From contig SWBL01000016.1 in assembly GCA_024195585.1 (NCBI GenBank), positions 62,001-126,000 on the forward strand: DNA of 64,000 nucleotides, in the 5' to 3' direction. The stretch comes from Aureobasidium sp. EXF-3400 (taxonomy: Eukaryota > Ascomycota > Dothideomycetes > Dothideales > Saccotheciaceae). Shown here one piece after another: positions 42,703 to 55,403 of this stretch. A program made the translations under genes and the position numbers. Below the pieces are notes generated by a model, which was given only the letters and a program-made list of their open reading frames with translations, was not told the DNA's origin and made no database searches. Within the stretch, counting starts at the first letter, position 1, and every line of letters starts with the position of its first letter.

Positions 42703-43363
42703 TGGGAGGGTGTGGGTGGGAAGGAGGGGGAGGAGAGTTCGAATCATTTGATTGCGTAGGTTAGGCGCGAAACAGGTTCACCACCCCGTGCCTGTCTCTT
42801 TTGACACATTGACCATTACCACGATTTGAGCAACGGAAGTGGAGCAGCAGTATCAGATTGACAAGTGCGATCGATTGAAGATAACCCCAATTCTCATAAA
42901 TCAATTTCTCCTTCCGAACTGAGTGAAACCAACTCGTGCTCCCAAAAACGGCATCTCTGCCCTCCTTGCCCATTAGACATTGATACCGTTGAATGCAGAG
43001 AAACACCTTTAACGTTTACCAGAGAAATATTCGCGGTGTTTTTACATCGCGGTGGACAAGAATCACAGTTCAAGATGTACAAGATCATGGATAGGCATGC
43101 ACAGAAGAAATAAACTTGCAAAGATCGTAGGTAAAGAATGCTTAAAGGAATGCTATCTATAGGGTATAGTAATAGTGGATGATATAAACGATGTCCGCTT
43201 TTTGACAAAAGCAAAGAAAACAAGAAAAAAACGCAAAATGACAAAAAATCTATAATATGTGAGAGGGCTTTGAAAAGAAGGAGAACTATTACAAGAATAC
43301 ACTCGAACAAATCCAGCCAAGAAAGTAAGTTGTACAAAGATAGAAAAAAGAATGGAAAGAAGA
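42703..43363. other. convergent 3' intergenic, no gene seen
   Basis: Between the SDR stop (+) and the AGS1 stop (-). It is A-rich toward AGS1, consistent with a long 3' UTR of the synthase mRNA. Confidence 0.5.
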
Positions 43364-46300
43364 TCAAGGCTTGGAAAGTTGCTCCTTGCGGAAGAAGGCG
43401 AAGAAACCAACGCAAAGGCCGAGTTGGAAGATCAAGCAGACCCAGAAGTCAGCACTGGCGAGTCCGCCCTTCCAATCGACTGAGAAGTCGGGGAATACAT
43501 CGCCAGGTCCAGTGGCATCAGGGGCAGTTGCTCGCGACAGAATCGTAGCAACGGAACCAATGACTTGAGCAGCGACCAGGGTAAAGGTAATGTGGAAGCG
43601 GGTCAATGTCTGCAAGAGAATCATACCAAAGCCAATGCCCTGGACCGAATCCAGTACACCTAGCCACAGCCACAGACCGCGACCCAGCAGCGCTGAGGCC
43701 ACAGGACTGCCAGCCCAAGGCAAGTACATGCCAATGTTGCTGCAACTCCATAGGATCTGGCACCATCTAGGTGCGCCCAGACCGATAGCGAAGATGGGAA
43801 TGAACCAGGAGTGCGTGGTGCTCAATTGCGAGAACCACCATAGCAGTAAGGCCCAGACGATGACAAAGAAGAACAGGATCAACAAGAAGATGGCCCAGCC
43901 GGGTGCGTGCTGAGAGCTCCAGAGGTACTTCCAGTTGCGACCGTAGATGGAAGCGAGGAAGTAGTTCTGAACGAATACAGCAATGAAGAACCAGACGATA
44001 ATCTTACGTCTCAAGACGGCGGTGTAGAAGGAAGGTAGCGCACCAGGAGTTTGACGATAGAATGCAGGCAAGCCAAGGTAAAGAAGGATACCGATGGCCC
44101 AGAGGAACAAGGCGATCGGAACACCAATAGCTGTCATGGTAGAACCATAGGTGACCAGAGTGGATGCGCCCTTACCGCTGTTGCTGAGTGAAGAGAGCTT
44201 GTCACCCCAGTACCACAGACCGACAATGTAGAGTTGCTGGGTTCCTTGAATCATACAAGCACGGAAACCCCAGGTCTTGACAGGTGCGGAACCAGTGCTG
44301 CCAAAGTTTTGTGCGAAGAAGAACGATCCAGCAGCACTGGCGAGTGAGTAGAAACCGGTAGCGACATTTTGGACCCAACCACGACCAGAGGTAGTAGCTG
44401 CATAAGGAGCCATACCGAGCAGGAAGAAAGCGAGACCATAGAAGAACCAAGGAAGTGTCAAGGTGTAAATCAGGGCGAAACGACGGAATGCGAACCACCA
44501 CACCAGCGAAGCAGCAAGGTAGATACAAGCAACGACGTAAAGCTTGCTTGCAGTCTCACCAATTTCTCCTGTGAGCAGGGTGATCTGGTAACTGTTTGCA
44601 GCGATAATCTGACCGAGAGCGAGGAAGAAGGAGTAGATGGGCCAGTCGCCAATCTTGTACATCATCAAGCGACGTACACCGGTAGGGGCCTGGTAGTCTT
44701 GGGGAAGCAGGAATTGATCGGCAGTTTCCTTCTCAGGGTCCATGTTGTTGCTTGCGAAAGCATGACCAGTAGGAGAGTTGGCACGAGTAGGCGCAGGGGT
44801 CTCCTTGGCCATCTTCACATCGTGCATACGGTTGAACCACTGCTTTTCGGACTTCTCCAGATAATCCTCGATACACAATGCGTTCTCCGAGTTCTTGCCA
44901 GTAAGATCATCAAGCTTGCGCTCGAAGGTACGGTAGTACAAGCCAGTGGTGTCAGTGAAGAATGGAAGCAAATCTTGAGGTGTCTTGTCTTCCTTCTGCT
45001 CGATGACCTTGTCAACAGTCAAAGTAGACTCTGCGTTGGCTGAACGACCCAATGAAGGAGGGAAAGGCAGGAAAGCCGTCGAAGCTGAAGGACTAGCGAA
45101 ACCAGGGGTTCCGACAGGCGAGAATACTTGAGAGCTGTTGGCGCCGAATGGATCATGGCTCAAGAAGGGGAAGCCGAAGCGAGCCTCTGCTTGTGCTTGC
45201 TCCTTAGCCTGCTGTGCATCTTCGCTCGAAATGCCCACTTCCTCATCCTCAATTCTGGACAGGCGGTTTCTAGTCTGGCCGACTTCCGCTGAGTTTCTGC
45301 GGGACAATGTAGGTCGAGATCCGGAGAAACTGCGAGATCTGGTCTGAACGTGGCCTGGACCTGCGCGAGTGCCAAGAGACAGCGAGTTGTTGCGAGAGTT
45401 TGTTGGTGATGACTCTGCCGTGTTACCTGCGCGAGTGGGAGAAGAAGGTCTAGAGGGGTTGGGTGTACCTCTGCCCCATGGTGTACCGGCGCCGGGGGTA
45501 GTCCATCCGCTAGGAGTCATCCATCCAGGCATGTTAGGGGTGTTGTAGCCACTTCCGAAGGGAGTTGTGCCAACAGACATGCCACCATTGCGCTGCTTCT
45601 TCTCAACACGCTTGTTGTGAATCTTGATAGACTTGGTCTGCAAGATCTCGAGGTCCTCCTTCCACTGAGCGACAGGGAAGCGCTGAGTGGCCGATCTGGC
45701 TCTCATGATGGCGCGCGTTTCGTAGTTCGACTTCAGAGCGCCATCGATAGCCATCTTGAACTGGTGCATCTGATGCTTAGTGGTCTGAGACTCGATAGTG
45801 TACCACCAACCAGGCATTTGTCCAAGACCTCCGACACGAGAACCAACACCGAGAGCACCCTTGCGACCGAATTCGACAGCGACCAGACCGAAAGGCTCAT
45901 CTCTGCTAGGAATAAGGGCGAACTCGGCTCCCGAGAAAATGAAAGGCGGAAGAGCGGTGAACTCAGGCTTCGAGAAGACACGACCAGGGTACTTCTTCAT
46001 CATGATTTCAAGCTTGAGAGCTGCGAACTTGCCGTACAAATCAATGCAAGGACCGACACAGAGCAGCTGGACATTGGGGTTCTTCTCGAGGATGGCCGGG
46101 AAGACATCAGCAATCAGGTCAATACCCTTTTGCATACTCCAGCGACCGACGAAGACGAACAGATCGGCTTCAGGCTTGATCTCGAGGCCAGCCCACTCCT
46201 GAGCTTGACGTCTGAGACCGGCTCTGGTAGATTCGTAGACCTCGTCGATGACGGCATCCTTAGGGTTTGCTATCTTCTTGTCCCATGCTGCAACATCCGA

Positions 46301-49300
46301 AGGATCAGGGTTGGGCAGAGCACCGATGCTTCCGAGGCCCCAGAAGATAGGGTAACGTGCCCAAGAGCGCTTGCCGTACTTCTTACTGACACCAACGGCA
46401 CCGAAACCCTTCTGATGAATACGAAGAATGCTTGCGCCAGCATGTAGCAGATTGAAGATTTCACCAAACTGGACATATTTGGCGACGACTGATTCTGAGA
46501 GGTTGTAGACTGAACATACTTCGGCTCTCTCCTTTGCGTTTCTCATTGGCCAAAGACCTTGGAATTCAGCGTTGTGGAGCGACAAGCAGACGGGAATGGT
46601 CTGAGGAAGAAGGTACAGAGGAGCGATAGTTCCGTGATAGTCGTTGATATGGTAGAGATCAATGGGGAAGCGGCGACAAGCCTCGGCGATACATTGGTTC
46701 CATGCGGAGTAGTAGATGGCAGAGTCGAGGTCGTCCATGCGAGCAGGGTAGGGTTCTTTTGCTGACTGCTTTCTGAAGACAGGAGCATCGAGAAGCATGT
46801 AGGTGATGTTCTCAAGCTTGTGGTACTGAACTTGAACTTCATAGACCTTACCAAGGATGGTGACGTCGACCGGCTCGCCAGGCGTATCAACAGGGTAGTC
46901 GATACCTCCGACGCAGGGCACTACCCAGATAAGATCCTGATGTTGTAAATTCTTACCCATAAGCTGGGCCATGACACCAAGACCTCCGATCTTGATTTTG
47001 ATGTTCCAATCTGAGATATCGTATTCCATAGTACCAATGAGAACAGTTCTGCGCTTGACCATGGCTCCAGCTGTGACAATTCCGCCGTTGTCTACAACGA
47101 CTTCGCCAACGGTATCGGAACTGGACGTCATGGGTATGTCTTTCTCGTTCAAAGCCTCTCTTCGGCTGAATTTGTTTCTGATAGCGATAGGGATGAAAGA
47201 CTTGGGATCCGATAGACCAATTTGGTTGAATTTCACCCCATAGAAAGCTTTGCGATACGCCCAGATACCAGCGAGAGCAGTGATCGGGGGAAGAATTGCC
47301 AGCAGGATGAACAGAGCTAACTGTCTCCAGCGGTTGCCGACAGGAATGAGAACGTAACGGAAGGAGGCATCACTGAAGTGGATACGCCATGCAAGGAAAG
47401 GTGATTCAGGTCCATGATCAGTGATGTTGACGACTGACATCTCAAGAGATGTTGGGCCAATACGATCAAGCACAGTGTCGTTGTCGATATCACCGAAGGC
47501 GGCGGTGACATCTGGAACTCCGTCTTCAGTCATACCCCAGACGTTGAGTTGGAACTGAGAAGGCCATTCAGTCAGGAAGTCGTACTCCCAGGTGCTGTTG
47601 CCAACGAGCTTCATCTTGTTGTCCAGACCAGAGTCATAACCGTACTCGTTGAATGAGCCGTGAACGAAGAAGTGTGGGAAGCGACGCATATGCTCTGAAG
47701 ATCCATAGACATCGCCCTCCTGGATATGGTCACTACTGCCTGTTGCTTTGGACCAATACTGGACCTTGACGTGATCGCCCGTCCACTTTTGTCTCTTTGT
47801 ACCTGCCCAGCTTTGCTTGCCCAGTGTGCTGTTACCGGTCTGATAGTCCATCCAGTCAGACCACTCAGCACCCCAAGTCAGAGTGTATCTCCACTTGTCA
47901 GCACCAGGAGCCTTGTGCTGGACATAAAAGGCGTCTTCCTTAGTACCAGATGTCTCGGATGCACGTTTTGCCAAATCGTTGCTGCTGAACAGGAGCGTCG
48001 AGCTGTAATTCGCCTTGAAGGGGAAAACCATGGGGTTATCGATCTGACCGACTCGGAACATCAAGTGATCCTTTGAGCCAGTGAAGGCGTCCTTGCTAGC
48101 CGCAGTGACATTGTTGACTGTGATGGTGTGAATACCGTTGGCGACGTTTGTAATGTTTGTACGGAATCTCCAGAATGAGGGCACAGCGCCGTAGAAAAGA
48201 GGCTCGTCCAGAAGTTCGGTGGTGAGACAATCAACGCTATCAGTATCAATGACTGCTACTGACCCATCTCCAGTGGTGGATGTAATGTTGATTGACTGAC
48301 GGACAGAGTCACAATCCATCTCCGCTGAGAAACGAAGTTCCAGGCTCAGAGTCTCCTTGTCTTCGTTACTCACTAGAATACGTGAGTCATGGCCAATGAA
48401 GGTGTCGTTGAGTATCATCTTGGTCAAAGAAGGAGAGGGAGCCTCCCAGACGTCCTTAGGAACGAACGCTGCGTAACCATACTTGGTCATGTTTAGCCAA
48501 GGCAGACAGCCATTGTACTCGGTGGATCCGTTGAAGTGAAGCTTCTCAACAGAGGGCTCAAGAGTTCTCTCGTCGAAAGGATAGTACAGATTCTTGACAG
48601 TAGTGCCTGCATCATAGGGAGAGATGATGGCCTGTCCGTCCGTACTACTGCAGTCGAAGGTGTAGTTTCTCGAACCGTTGTAGTTGCTGTATACTAGCCA
48701 AACAGGCTGGTTGCCAGCGCCTCCGGCGTCTGAGAGGTCCTGTGCGCCTTCCAATTCTCCGCGGTAGACACTCCAGATACCAGTCTCGGTGGGTACTCCG
48801 AAAGAGCCATTCAGGTAGTATTCGAAAGTCTGGTTGGACAACTGACGGACGTCGAAACCATCATTCAGCACAGGATATCTTCTTCTCATCTCATGTCCTG
48901 ACTTGAGATAGTTGTACATGGGGTGAGTAGGGTCACGGTGATCCAGAGAAACCGCATCATCTTGGCAGCCTACGAGCGAAGAGTTGACAGGGAAGTTGCT
49001 CAGGTTCTCATCACCGACCTTGTAGCAACCATGCATTTGCCACGCTTGAGCCGAGCTCATAGCTTGTCTACCGTAGATGTAGTTGGCGGCGGTGTTGTCG
49101 AGAACATAGAAAAGTTGCTCTTCGCCCCAGGAGACCATAGAGATACCAGGAACCAAGAGGGTGTTGACGAAAGATCCTAGGACCTGTCTCTCAGTGCCGT
49201 TGATGAGGCCAGGCCACCTCAAAACATCCTGGTTTGACACACCGTACATATGGCGAGGGTCGAATTTGCCATTGTTAGCATTGACAAAGTCGTTCGTTTG

Positions 49301-50700
49301 GACCATTGTATGCCAAGCGTCTACAAAGTTGACAGATGCATCGCCTGCAGCCAGCAAGTTACCATCAAGTCCGAGGAATCTCATCAAGCCACGGTAGATT
49401 GTGTAGTGGAAAGCACCAGCATCCAGAGCTTGGTAACCATCATCACGGATGTAAGTCGAGTTTGTAGTTGCGGCTTCGGTGATGTTCTCGACAGCCATTG
49501 CAGGCTCTTTGCCTCGTCCAAGGTAGATCGCACCGTTGGCATTGCCGTTGACAATCTCGCCTGGGATGAAGAAGTTGTACTTTCCAAGGCCTGAAGCACA
49601 CTCGCGCATGGCGTGAGAGAAGTTGCCTTGTCCGTCGACAGTGACTTGCATGGCTTTGTCGATACGAAATCCGTCGAAGTCGAGAGATTTGAGCATCATA
49701 CACATGAAGTGCTGGAGCTTAGCCTGAACTGAGGGGCGCCAGTCTCGCAGACGATCTTGGACACCGTTGAACTTCGACAACTGTTTCTGCCACTCTGGGT
49801 ACTGTCCAAAAGCGCCGACATCGCCGTACTGGTCGAACTCACTGTCCATGCAACCAACCATCTTGCTGATGTTCTCGTTCTGGATGAGGGCGCCGCCTTG
49901 GTCCCAGAAGCGAGGGTATTCGTAAGGGCAAACATCATGCCATTCGTTACTGAACTCCCAGTCTGCGTAACGTTCAGCGGATTTATAGACAGCAGTATGC
50001 TCCTTGAACGACCAAGGTGTGCTGCTGTTGAAGTATCCTTCGAAAGCAATGACGTCGGCCATAGTTGCCATAGTATTGTCGAGTAGGACGTACATGCCGC
50101 GTGCATGGATGTCATTGATCAACTCTCTCCATTGTGCAATGGTACCGAAATGCGCGTCAATATATGTGTGATCCTACATCACTGTTAGTCTCGATCTAGC
50201 ATGGACGTGATGCAGATTGGCCGTGAACATACCAGAGGACTATAGGTATCCGCTGACCAAGGGGTGTTGTAGAATATACTTCCAGCGAGGTAGATGCCTT
50301 TGATGCCCATTCCCTGGAGGTAATCGAGAGAGTCCCGCACGCCATCGGTGTCACCACCGTGACGAAGCTGGGTACCATAGATATCGTGTTCCCATGCAGT
50401 ACCGTTACTAGGCAAGTGTCAGCTCCAGCGATACGTGTGTTGAGAAGGGAAGTGAGCTTACATGTTGTCATTGCTCGGGTCACCGTTCACAAATCGATCC
50501 ATGAAGAAACTGTAAAACGGGAACCGCCAGTTGTCCGGAGAAGGGTGATATGTATGGTTTTCGTAGACGGTGAAGTAATCCAATGGATTTACGGCTTCCT
50601 GATTCATGTTCAGATTCCAATCGACATATCTCTCATCGTAGCGAAGAGCCTGAGCTCCAAAGGCGCTCAGCGCCAAAGGCAGCAGCCACTGGCCGCGCAT
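43364..50700 (-). CDS. AGS1: Cell wall alpha-1,3-glucan synthase
   Basis: Three exons, 50462-50700, 50233-50407 and 43364-50173 (introns 54 and 59 nt), encode 2407 residues, the expected length. A signal peptide (MRGQWLLPLALSAFGAQA) precedes a GH13 amylase-like domain with FDGFRIDKAMQ (catalytic Asp near 305) and GDTDGVRDSLDYLQGMGIKG. One membrane helix lies near 1090 (LALFILLAILPPITALAGIW). The GT5 glycogen/starch-synthase-like domain spans about 1195-1650 (IKIGGLGVMAQLMGKNL; YHINDYHGTIAPLYLLPQ; FVGRWSMQKGIDLI). A Ser/Thr-rich linker follows, then a multi-pass C-terminal region from about 1966 that ends FFRKEQLSKP. This enzyme makes and exports alpha-1,3-glucan at the plasma membrane. Confidence 0.97.
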
Positions 50701-53700
50701 TGTGTAGTCGTAGGGTCGTTAAGAAAACAAATTGCAATGCAGAAAACAGATATCCAGCGCCAAAAGGGCGAATTGGCGATAGGCAGGTATGCTTCCTAAA
50801 CGTCAAACATAAATGTTGGGTTATATGAGCGAATGTATATCGAGTGCGGGTATCCTAGGAAGTTGTTTGGGAAGCTCCGCAAAGAGATGCAGAGATCAAG
50901 TGGTTGTTAAGTAGCACAAGAAACTGTAGAAGGCAAGGACCCGGTAGAGAATATGCGGAGACTGCAGTAAGTGGGTCCAACAAGCCGTGAGTCGAAGTCG
51001 GCCGTGGAGAGAAGAAGAGTTGACGTGGAAAGACAGAATGTACCCGGAGGTTGAGAGCGTCCAGGATCTTGGACAGGTTAGCAAGTTAGTCAAAAACTCA
51101 GAATCAACAAGAAGGCCGCCAACAACGGGGAACGCAGCAGGTTATCTTGATTTGCTCAAGTCCTGCCGGCGATAGGACGGCAAAAGGGCAAGGCCTCTGC
51201 ACAGTGCGGCGAGCATGGTTCAACAAACTGATACACTGACCATCGATGATGCATTTTAGCAGAGGCCATTGCAGGGGTTGAGATGGCAGTAGCAGAATGA
51301 TCGCCAGACGGCTTAGCGGGACAGTCCGTCGTCTACTTTCAACATGTCTCTTTTTACGGGCCTTGATGCAAGTGATTACTTTCAATCAGAGCCGCGGTCA
51401 CAGTCAAACGACTCAGGCACCACAGCGCGCATCCGATGCGCCACGCCGCAGTGTGTGCCCACAGCAAGCCTTCCCCTCATGAGAACTTGGTGTTTCATGT
51501 TACCTCTGCACTGGGAGACGGCCGAAGTAGAGGCGGGCATGTACTGGGGTGGCGGCAGTCAACATGCAAGAGAGACAAAAGGTCTTTCCAACGAAACGTC
51601 TTGTATCGAGACCTTGGCAAAGCTTTCCAGGCAGGACGGAGCCTGGGGACTGCCCGTGCATCTGCAGACTGCAGTAGGGCATAATTGATATCGTCTCTTC
51701 TTGCAGCCGGACAGTGCACCATGACAAAGACTCCATCTCTGCAAAACAAGAAAAGCTCGGGCTCTCCTCTCGATATCCGCAGGTTAATCGAATTGATTCG
51801 GACTGGCGCTTGACAGAGGTGTGGATTGAAGCAAATTGATGAGGAAAGGCCGCAGATCCCAGCTAACCTTTTTCTCTGCCTGCATGCTGCATGTCGGACC
51901 GCAGTACATGGATGGAAGAGAGGAAGACATAATATCTGGCTCCTGGCATCGTCCATCGCTGCAAATTTTTGACTGTCAATATACAAAGTACCCAGCAATT
52001 GAGAGCGGTAACGAAGCTGCTTACTCCAATGTCAAGCTCTTTCCTTGGATGCGACACGTCGTAAGCGCCTGCGTTTCACGTTCCCGCTGCGGGTCCACCA
52101 CAGAAGCCTATCTTGGCGCGATAGGAGAGCTGTCATCATCGTCGTCGGTCGTTAGGCATTGCTTGCCTAGAGGCTTCCGAGCCGCCGGGTGCGGTACATG
52201 GAACTTGACGTTGAACTTTCACGTTCCTGCATTGTCAAGTGCCGCCACGCCGCCCGCCACGTCAAGCCTCAAGTTGCAAACTGAAATTCTATTTCAACGA
52301 CATTTCTTGCATATGAAAGAAGGCCGCGTCGCTCTTGCAGCGACTCCGTCATTCGTCATCATCGCTCTGGCCTTCCAGGACGAGAGAACATATCTGCTCA
52401 TTCGTTGAAAAAGCACCCATGACGGACGCAGGTCCACTCTGTCGGAACTACGGCTTTCCAGAAGGTTGGTATCAGATCCCTATCCACACTCCGGTCCTGC
52501 CAAGAAAGAACGCATGTTCCTCGAAACAGTGGCACAAATTGACACTTTTTTGACAACGGAACCACAACAGCAGGACAAGCCTCGCATTCCTACCGAACTG
52601 GTGTGACCCATGATTGCCGTTCTTGTCATAAATCGACATTACGGTTTGTTTACCACCTCTGTGTGCTCCTCCTCTCCATCACACACATCTGTAGTACGGT
52701 TGACTCGCACCAGCGCGAATGCGTGAAATGACAATTAGTCGACCTACGGCCGTATTGCACCATCGGACTGCAGCGAGAGTCAGAAGATTATTAGACTATG
52801 TGCAGATCGCTGACCTTGACAATCTTCGATAAACTTACCACTCATCCCGATCAGACAACTCTGGTGTTCTGCGCTGGTGTTCAACCAACTCGCAACGACG
52901 CTGCAGCACAGACAAATCAAGGACGGCCTAATCTGTCGCGCTGCCGATCGACATCCACAATCTCCGCCAAGCTGTATTGTCTGGTCGATTCGACATCAAT
53001 TCAACCTGACACCATACCGATTTATTGCTGTACGAATAGGTAAGGCAAAACACTTTCGCAAAGTTTGGTCACACTTACACAACCTTAATCGACATCAGGC
53101 ATCTACAATCTCGACTTGATTGTGTTCCTTGCTGGTTAGCCTCATCAGTAAACCTGCAGATCGGATATGCACGCTCCTTCCCAGAGTTTCCACCGTTGAT
53201 TAGAGATGTCTCGGGTGCCGGATCGATCCCCGTTGAGTCTCTGCGACATTCCAAAGCTTTCAGTGTTGAGATCCCTAGCGACGAACGATGTTCCTGCACT
53301 CCCTTACTTTGCAGTTCTGAAACAACGAAAAGTATGGTTAAGAACATTGCAGTTACTCCTTTCGTCAAGGAAAATCTGGTTGGAAATGCAGATCATGAGC
53401 TCTGCCACTGGACTTTGTGGTTCAGCTGTTTATGATGGATATGTACAGCATCAAGCATCCTTTCTTCACCTTGGACGTGTCAAGCTGTCATATAAAAAAT
53501 TCCGACAGCCTATGCTTCTGCAAGGTAACCCAATTGGTGGAACCGCGTTTGACCTGGGCGGCCTCAACGCAAGGCGACTCAGAGAGCCTGTGTACTGGTT
53601 TGCAGATCAATATCTACAGGTTTCTGCAAGTCTTTGACTAAGATCGATAGTGCTGTAGGGTATTCGGTGCAATTCCTTGCCTTGCACACTGGCCTAGCTG

Positions 53701-54185
53701 CTAGCTCAAGTTGATGGAGATCATCTCTCTAGCATACACCTAACCACTTTTACGATTCAACCATTTCTTTAGGTGATATTATCGGTATCATGTCAGGTTG
53801 TTGGTATCCAACAGGCTGGTCACTACTTATGTTCTGCAAGATATGGCAATCTACTGGTTTTCGTAGTGTCGAAGCAGCGCATGGGAAAGGCCCACATCTG
53901 ACAAAGCAGCAGGAACACATCGGAGGACTTTCCGCCTATACGCCTATGTCTTGCATTATCACATCTCGAACCATGCTGGGGATCCTCTATTGAGCACGTT
54001 ATCTGCCATGTCTCACCGTCTACGTCCGATCTCTAAATTGTACATCTGTGCAAAAGACCGGCTCTCATCCGAGGTTGTATGATTGACAAATACTGGCATT
54101 AAGTCCAACAGGAACGCAAAGCCACAGGAACGCAAACTATTCTGAGTCTTACCCACCGCTCTTCTATGGGAACATGAGGTTGAGG
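50701..54185. other. gene-poor region upstream of AGS1
   Basis: About 3.5 kb in which I could not support any gene. Several open frames of 60-190 codons exist on both strands, but they overlap each other, lack family resemblance and show no usable splice architecture. The part next to 50.7 kb must contain the AGS1 promoter. No transposon termini, tRNA or long repeat was recognised. Confidence 0.5.
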
Positions 54186-54489
54186 TCATTGGAATTGAGT
54201 CGGTGTACGACAGCGGTGTACACGATCATCGCCGTTTACGAGCGGTCTCTGAACAACATGTTCGAAGCCATTGACTTGGTTGAACTCTACCTCTGAATCG
54301 TCTGACATATCGTCCTTATATCCCCGAGTTCTGCGATAATGTATCTGGTGCCTTTCCATCTTATCTTCCCAGATCTGCAACCTGACGGAAAATTGTTCCT
54401 CGTCAAAGATCATTCCGGCATGCACTTTGGGGAAGAGTCGTCCTACAGCAGCTTGTATATTTGTTGAAGTCTTTGAGTCTCCTGACAGC
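54186..54489 (-). pseudogene. coding-like orphan segment, possible exon or gene remnant
   Basis: An open frame of about 100 codons with no ATG at its upstream end (first Met at 54425). Its translation is rich in charged residues and looks protein-like (SVRLQIWEDKMERHQIHY, then RGYKDDMSDDSEVEFNQVNG), unlike neighbouring frames. No family was recognised and no convincing partner exon was found. It may be an exon of an unmodelled gene, a relic, or chance. Confidence 0.25.
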
Positions 54490-54675
54490 TACATATGCCA
54501 GAACTCAACTTGTCGAGACAGCGATTGTGTTCGATAGTCACCTCATATGCTGTCAGGGTCACCCTCCAGACTTGAACAAGCGTCCGATCGACCAATCAGC
54601 ATGTTCTATTTGCTCAGTCTCCAATGATCCACTACGAGGTTTGATAGTGTCGCGGAATACTTACTGCCCAGTGAC

Positions 54676-54691
54676 TACGGAGTACTCCGTA
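54676..54691. repeat. perfect 16-bp palindrome
   Basis: TACGGAGTACTCCGTA equals its own reverse complement. Related half-sites are seen elsewhere in non-coding DNA of this window (ACTCCGTATAC near 13973; TATACGGAGTA near 55502). Function unknown. Confidence 0.6.
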
Positions 54692-54917
54692 TTCCTTTCC
54701 AGCACGGCTCAAACCCATATCATTGTGTGGTCTCGAGGAGTCAGCACGCGACATCGACTTTGCCGACAGAGACCGCAAATAAGTCAAACCCAACGCCACA
54801 AGCGAAACATCCTCTTGCAAACGCGCTTCACGAAACAATATTTCACTACTGACAACGCCAATTCAGGACCAACAAGCCTACCTTGTTCGCTCTCAAGCCT
54901 CACAGAATGGGTGGCCT

Positions 54918-55279
54918 GAAACAATTCTCCGGGAGGCCATGCACCGCCACGAGTCAATCAACCACGCGATGACGACCCTCCAATCTATCGAGATATATTA
55001 CTTCGTAACCACATCCCAAACAATAAATGGATCCACCTTCTCACCCTTTGCAAAAAAAATCTTCCCCGAGTCCACGCTGCCTCGTTGCCGACCGGCACTT
55101 TTCGCCGTGGATTTCGCCCTCCAATCCTTGTCTGTGTATCAAACACAGCCACACCTAAAAATGTACATGATTTGCAAGTCGAGATCCGTCAATTACGATA
55201 CGGCTTAGCGAATCAAGACGTGAGGGACAATCATCGCAACGAGATGGTAGGACTACGAGTGGCTGGAAAGAGCCTTTGA
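54918..55279 (+). pseudogene. coding-like orphan segment without start codon
   Basis: An open frame of about 120 codons follows a TGA and has no early ATG. The translation is protein-like, for example RRGFRPPILVCVSNTATP followed by NVHDLQVEIRQLRYGLANQD. I do not recognise the family. It could be the 3' exon of a lost or unmodelled gene. It runs up to the periodic repeat region. Confidence 0.25.
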
Positions 55280-55403
55280 CCTCAGACACCACACCCCAGA
55301 ACATTGCTTGCATTCAACCTTCCTGCAATATCGGCTCTGCGAAACACACTGGGAAGAAAGATAAAGCAGTCTCCGCTTCCGCCCGCTCAGGACCACGATG
55401 GCG

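Noticed and set aside
44369..45043. 224-codon plus-strand frame inside AGS1
   Set aside because: Antisense shadow of the C-terminal membrane region and linker of the glucan synthase; AGS1 itself is certain.
45617..46447. 276-codon plus-strand frame inside AGS1
   Set aside because: Antisense shadow of the GT5 domain, with no independent domain.
51495..51998. 167-codon minus-strand frame
   Set aside because: Cys/Arg-rich translation with no family resemblance, overlapping equally long frames on the other strand; likely chance.
53206..53637. 143-codon plus-strand frame in the gene-poor island
   Set aside because: Overlaps other frames of similar length, has no recognisable domain, and no splice signals link it to anything.
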